Of a stretch of DNA of 43,779 nucleotides, positions 41,653-43,779 are shown one piece after another; the stretch's first letter is position 1, and each line of letters opens with the position of its first letter. A program made the translations under genes and the position numbers. Under the pieces are notes generated by a model, which made no database searches, was not told the DNA's origin, and was given only the letters and a program-made list of their open reading frames with translations. Source of the DNA: a virus; IMG/VR virus record IMGVR_UViG_3300025133_000224, positions 1 to 43,779 of that record; one strand, given 5' to 3'.

Positions 41653-42033
41653 TTAATCAAGCAATTCAAAATGGACCAAATCATCAAACTTATTGTCTTT
41701 GGTTTCAAAATCACCATCCCAATCTCCGCCCCATCTAACCTTGACATTGAGCCGCTTAGCAATTCCCTTAACATACCCACCAAAATAATGAAATCTATCC
41801 CTATCAGCCCAATCTATAGGATATGGAGCTACATCCATAGCCATACCTTGAACGTGCTTCCCAAATTTAGTCTTAGACTTGCCTTGTTCTACCAGTTCGT
41901 TCTGCCTTTCTTGGGAACGAAGACCTTCGATAATAGCACAATCAAATTCCTTTACTACTTCGTTAAAGACATTCTGGAGTTTAGAATTAACTCCTTTCAT
42001 TCTGCCTTTACTTCTCTTACCGAATTTTGGCAT
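41653..42033 (-). CDS. Endolysin, peptidase M15 type
   Basis: The sequence IIEGLRSQERQNELVEQGKS, then KTKFGKHVQGMAMDVAPYP, is the signature of M15 L-alanyl-D-glutamate or D-Ala-D-Ala peptidases, with zinc ligands H60, D67 and H121 (VHFEL). Length (126) equals that of T5-like endolysins from phages of Gram-negative hosts. No signal peptide is seen, so a holin is needed for release. Its ATG overlaps the stop of the small gene upstream (TAATG), and membrane mini-genes lie just upstream. Confidence 0.88.
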   Translation of the reverse strand: MPKFGKRSKGRMKGVNSKLQNVFNEVVKEFDCAIIEGLRSQERQNELVEQGKSKTKFGKHVQGMAMDVAPYPIDWADRDRFHYFGGYVKGIAKRLNVKVRWGGDWDGDFETKDNKFDDLVHFELLD

Positions 42034-42197
42034 TACTTAGAGTCTAATTTAGCTAAAGCTTTTTTAATCTCTGCAACCATTTCATCGTCTTTTTTTGATG
42101 GAGTTGCCTTTACTATAATATCAAGAACCTTTATTATAAGAGCCTTTGCCCCATGTTTCTTAATCTGTCTTTTAATATAACTAGATAGCATGCTCAT
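42033..42197 (-). CDS. Hypothetical basic mini-protein, 54 aa
   Basis: Translated from a frame too short for usual cut-offs: MSMLSSYIKRQIKKHGAKAL, then IIKVLDIIVKATPSKKDDE and a helical end. An AAGGAAG SD precedes the ATG at 42197, and both ends overlap neighbours. Two amphipathic helices are likely. The middle shares the pattern KxSPSxKDDxxV with the 51-aa gene beside it, so the two may be related by duplication. Function unknown. Confidence 0.55.
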   Translation of the reverse strand: MSMLSSYIKRQIKKHGAKALIIKVLDIIVKATPSKKDDEMVAEIKKALAKLDSK

Positions 42198-42349
42198 TTT
42201 GAATCTTCCTTTTTTAGCATTTTAGTTAAACCTTGCCAGACGATATCTACCAAGATATCATCTTTATCAGATGGACTTAGTTTCACAATTTTTTCTAAAC
42301 AGAAAAAAACCACGATAACAATTTCCCAATTTGCTGATACCCACTCCAT
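42194..42349 (-). CDS. Small one-helix membrane protein of the lysis cluster, 51 aa
   Basis: The 51 residues start MEWVSANWEIVIVVFFCLEK, one short hydrophobic helix, then IVKLSPSDKDDILVDIVWQG and a basic tail. Directly upstream genes also encode one-helix proteins and the endolysin follows, so a holin, antiholin or spanin-like role is possible. The stop overlaps the next start (ATGA). An AAGGAG SD is present. Confidence 0.55.
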   Translation of the reverse strand: MEWVSANWEIVIVVFFCLEKIVKLSPSDKDDILVDIVWQGLTKMLKKEDSK

Positions 42350-42496
42350 TTATCGCTCCTTTACTTTTTTTATTTTCCAATACAAGTAGACAATGTTCAT
42401 ACAAAACATTATACACATTAACCCCCACGGAATTAAATCCATTATAAAAACCGCCCCGCTACCAGTACTTAATGTTGTTACTTTTAAACTATCCAT
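42350..42496 (-). CDS. Small membrane protein of the lysis cluster, 48 aa
   Basis: I take the ATG at 42496 (TAGG five bases upstream); an ATG at 42508 would add four residues. The product has a soluble start (MDSLKVTTLSTGSGAVFIMD), one hydrophobic helix (LIPWGLMCIMFCMNIVYLYW) and a basic tail (KIKKVKER). Membrane topology with the basic tail in the cytoplasm is likely. A holin or accessory role is inferred from location. Confidence 0.55.
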   Translation of the reverse strand: MDSLKVTTLSTGSGAVFIMDLIPWGLMCIMFCMNIVYLYWKIKKVKER

Positions 42497-42497
42497 T

Positions 42498-42812
42498 TTA
42501 CCTACCATTTATTCTGCTTATTGAACCTTTTAATTCTGATACTTGATTGTCAAGATCATTTATTTCTTTATTTAAAGCATCAAATTTCCTATCTAACTTA
42601 TCATCACTAGCATTCCATCTGCTGATTAATTTTATAATCATACCTTCCATATTCTCCAGAGTCTCAGATTGTCCCTTATTCTCTACCTTTAGATTCTCTA
42701 ATGTTTCCTGTTGTCTAGCAGCTTTGTTCGACATTTGTACTACTAAGTATACAAACATTGCGCCAACAACCCCAATCATCCCTGCTTCGCCATATAATGC
42801 CATAAAATCCAT
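42498..42812 (-). CDS. Holin-like protein (BhlA/UviB-type layout), 104 aa
   Basis: One N-terminal membrane helix (AGMIGVVGAMFVYLVVQMSN) is followed by a long coiled coil (QETLENLKVENKGQSETLEN, then RKFDALNKEINDLDNQVSEL) to the end. A single helix plus coiled coil is the layout of BhlA/UviB-type holins and of several phage membrane proteins. It is the largest membrane protein near the endolysin, so it is the best holin candidate here. AAGGT lies upstream of the ATG. Confidence 0.6.
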   Translation of the reverse strand: MDFMALYGEAGMIGVVGAMFVYLVVQMSNKAARQQETLENLKVENKGQSETLENMEGMIIKLISRWNASDDKLDRKFDALNKEINDLDNQVSELKGSISRINGR

Positions 42813-42841
42813 TATTCATATTACCTTGTAATTTGGTTATC

Positions 42842-43012
42842 CTAATTCCATATTTCGTAGTAGTCATCATACTGTACAGACTGCCACATTGCCCATTGAT
42901 GTAAATTTCCGAGCCTATCTTCTACCCATTCACTCATCGGACTATTAAACCAGAGAAGTCTGTCTGCGGTATGACCTATGTGATAAAACAGTATTGATAG
43001 CATCCTTCTCAT
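42842..43012 (-). CDS. Hypothetical Trp-rich mini-protein, 56 aa
   Basis: The frame gives MRRMLSILFYHIGHTADRLL, then WFNSPMSEWVEDRLGNLHQW and AMWQSVQYDDYYEIWN. A LxxxxYxIGxxxxRxxxWF...LYxxxNxxMxxS pattern recurs in small proteins of several phages, function unknown. No good SD; a second ATG three codons in is possible. It is probably membrane-associated or amphipathic. Confidence 0.55.
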   Translation of the reverse strand: MRRMLSILFYHIGHTADRLLWFNSPMSEWVEDRLGNLHQWAMWQSVQYDDYYEIWN

Positions 43013-43084
43013 TCCGATAATTTGTTACTATTTTTCATGCTAAATCCTTATTTTTCATACAAAATGTAGCATAATTCGCACATT

Positions 43085-43402
43085 TTACTTCTTTTTACGC
43101 TTTCCCCAGCTAAGTGGGTTAATATTAAATTCCTTTTCATAAAAGTTCACTTTCTCTTCGAGTTGTTCCCGCTGTAGAGTTTCTTCCACGATATGTTTGC
43201 CAAGTAAATCCCCAATCTTAATGTCAGCCGTGACCATCGCTTCTTCAAGGTTGCCCAATCGAGACTCGATACGCCAATAGCCGTAAACAAGCATCCCGAC
43301 CAAAACAAGTAACTGCCCCAGCCATTTGAGATTAATACTAACCACAGCATTATCATCAACGACAGTACCCTTGTAACTTCGAGCAGTCTCAAGTTCAGCC
43401 AT
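43085..43402 (-). CDS. Membrane-anchored coiled-coil protein, 105 aa
   Basis: A cytoplasmic start (MAELETARSYKGTVVDDNAV) leads to one membrane helix (LKWLGQLLVLVGMLVYGYW), then a coiled coil (ESRLGNLEEAMVTADIKIGD, then EETLQREQLEEKVNFYEKE) and a basic tail (WGKRKKK). This conserved layout occurs in late genes of many phages and may be a holin accessory or an i-spanin-like protein, but the function is not proven. No clear SD. Confidence 0.6.
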   Translation of the reverse strand: MAELETARSYKGTVVDDNAVVSINLKWLGQLLVLVGMLVYGYWRIESRLGNLEEAMVTADIKIGDLLGKHIVEETLQREQLEEKVNFYEKEFNINPLSWGKRKKK

Positions 43403-43468
43403 TTAAACATACTATTTGGTGATTATAATCCCGTATAAACATATTTTACAGGGATTCCATAACTTGTG

Positions 43469-43702
43469 TTACTCGACCACTTCTGCTTCTCCAGGTTCTT
43501 CAAGGGCTTTCTCCAATTTCTTCATAAAGAATTCACGACCACCATTTAACTGATCAAGATTGAACATACTACTGCCAATCTTCCTGTCTAGGTCAGCCAC
43601 ATGATTAACAAGCATAGCCTGTTCTTCTGTGAAATCTTCTGGTTTGTACTCAACATCGTTGATAACGACAGTCTGTTGTTCTTTTTGTTTTTTATCAGAC
43701 AT
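43469..43702 (-). CDS. DUF6447-like small protein, 77 aa
   Basis: VVINDVEYKPEDFTEEQAML and then NHVADLDRKIGSSMFNLDQL, ending in an acidic tail, match a small phage family (EFTEEQxxxxNHVxDLDRKxxxxxFNxDQL) that I associate with DUF6447. It is helical throughout and probably cytoplasmic or virion-associated; function unknown. An AAGGA SD lies seven bases upstream. Confidence 0.65.
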   Translation of the reverse strand: MSDKKQKEQQTVVINDVEYKPEDFTEEQAMLVNHVADLDRKIGSSMFNLDQLNGGREFFMKKLEKALEEPGEAEVVE

Positions 43703-43719
43703 TATTTATCCTTTTTGGT

Positions 43720-43779
43720 TTACAGAGCTTGAATATCAGTCTTCAAGAGTTCCCACCCTTCTTTCTGAGATGTTGACTC
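43720..43779 (-). CDS. C-terminal end of a gene cut by the right window edge
   Basis: Nineteen codons and a stop are visible: ESTSQKEGWELLKTDIQAL. It precedes the 77-aa gene by 17 bases in the late direction. If the molecule is circular this would be the end of the gene whose start lies at 1-64, except that the frames differ by one base at the junction. Confidence 0.5.
   Translation of the reverse strand, partial: ESTSQKEGWELLKTDIQAL

Noticed and set aside
1-43779. CRISPR arrays, insertion sequences, integrase or lysogeny genes
   Set aside because: No regularly spaced repeats beyond the three-copy tandem at 15.7 kb, no transposase motifs, and no recombinase or CI-like repressor was recognised.

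Overview
The window reads as an essentially complete genome (43.8 kb) of a short-tailed (podovirus-like) double-stranded DNA phage. It is AT-rich, densely packed, and most genes start from clear Shine-Dalgarno (SD) sites, often with TAATG or ATGA stop/start overlaps. There is no integrase, tape measure or tail sheath, so a lytic podovirus is the simplest reading. A peptidase-M15 endolysin and the SD usage suggest a Gram-negative host that is probably not a typical Bacteroidota. An aquatic or marine origin is only an impression from the style of the proteins.

Layout. Two transcription blocks diverge from a control region at about 9.64-10.29 kb and converge at about 23.33 kb. On the minus strand, reading left from 9.6 kb: small terminase candidate, large terminase, portal, scaffold, major capsid protein, capsid/connector/fibre proteins. 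The block runs off the left end and, if the molecule is circular, continues from the right end: small membrane and lysis proteins, endolysin, metallophosphoesterase, tail nozzle, Ala/Gly-rich and coiled-coil ejection-type proteins, and a giant 3,129-residue virion protein followed by a 571-residue partner. The two end fragments would form one roughly 40-codon gene if a single base at the junction were wrong.

The plus strand (10.3-23.3 kb) is the early/replication block. It starts with small unknown genes separated by long non-coding stretches, then a two-gene module of unknown function, many mini-proteins (zinc-ribbon and one-helix membrane types), a possible histone-fold mini-protein, a DUF932 protein, a DUF1071/Rad52-like annealing protein, an SSB with a DDDFPF tail, an archaeo-eukaryotic-type primase fused to a DnaB-like helicase, and an Hjc-like resolvase. 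No DNA polymerase is recognisable, so host polymerase is probably used.

Two things stand out. First, the giant virion protein carries a DVDGD motif (residues 1315-1319) in a context matching the catalytic loop of two-barrel RNA polymerases, followed by a G...N helix-like element. This suggests a virion-packaged, injected RNA polymerase of the type described for crAss-like phages. Second, the early region is unusually rich in potential RNA structure: an inverted duplication with a perfect 16-bp core at the divergent control region, an 880-nt gene-free stretch packed with hairpins, a 700-nt one with a terminator and a closed structured element, and at least four further closed-stem elements just upstream of early genes. 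A TAGTGTA heptamer is clustered around the divergent control region. A working model is that the injected polymerase starts early transcription at the control region and that the structured RNAs organise or regulate that transcript. This model is inference.
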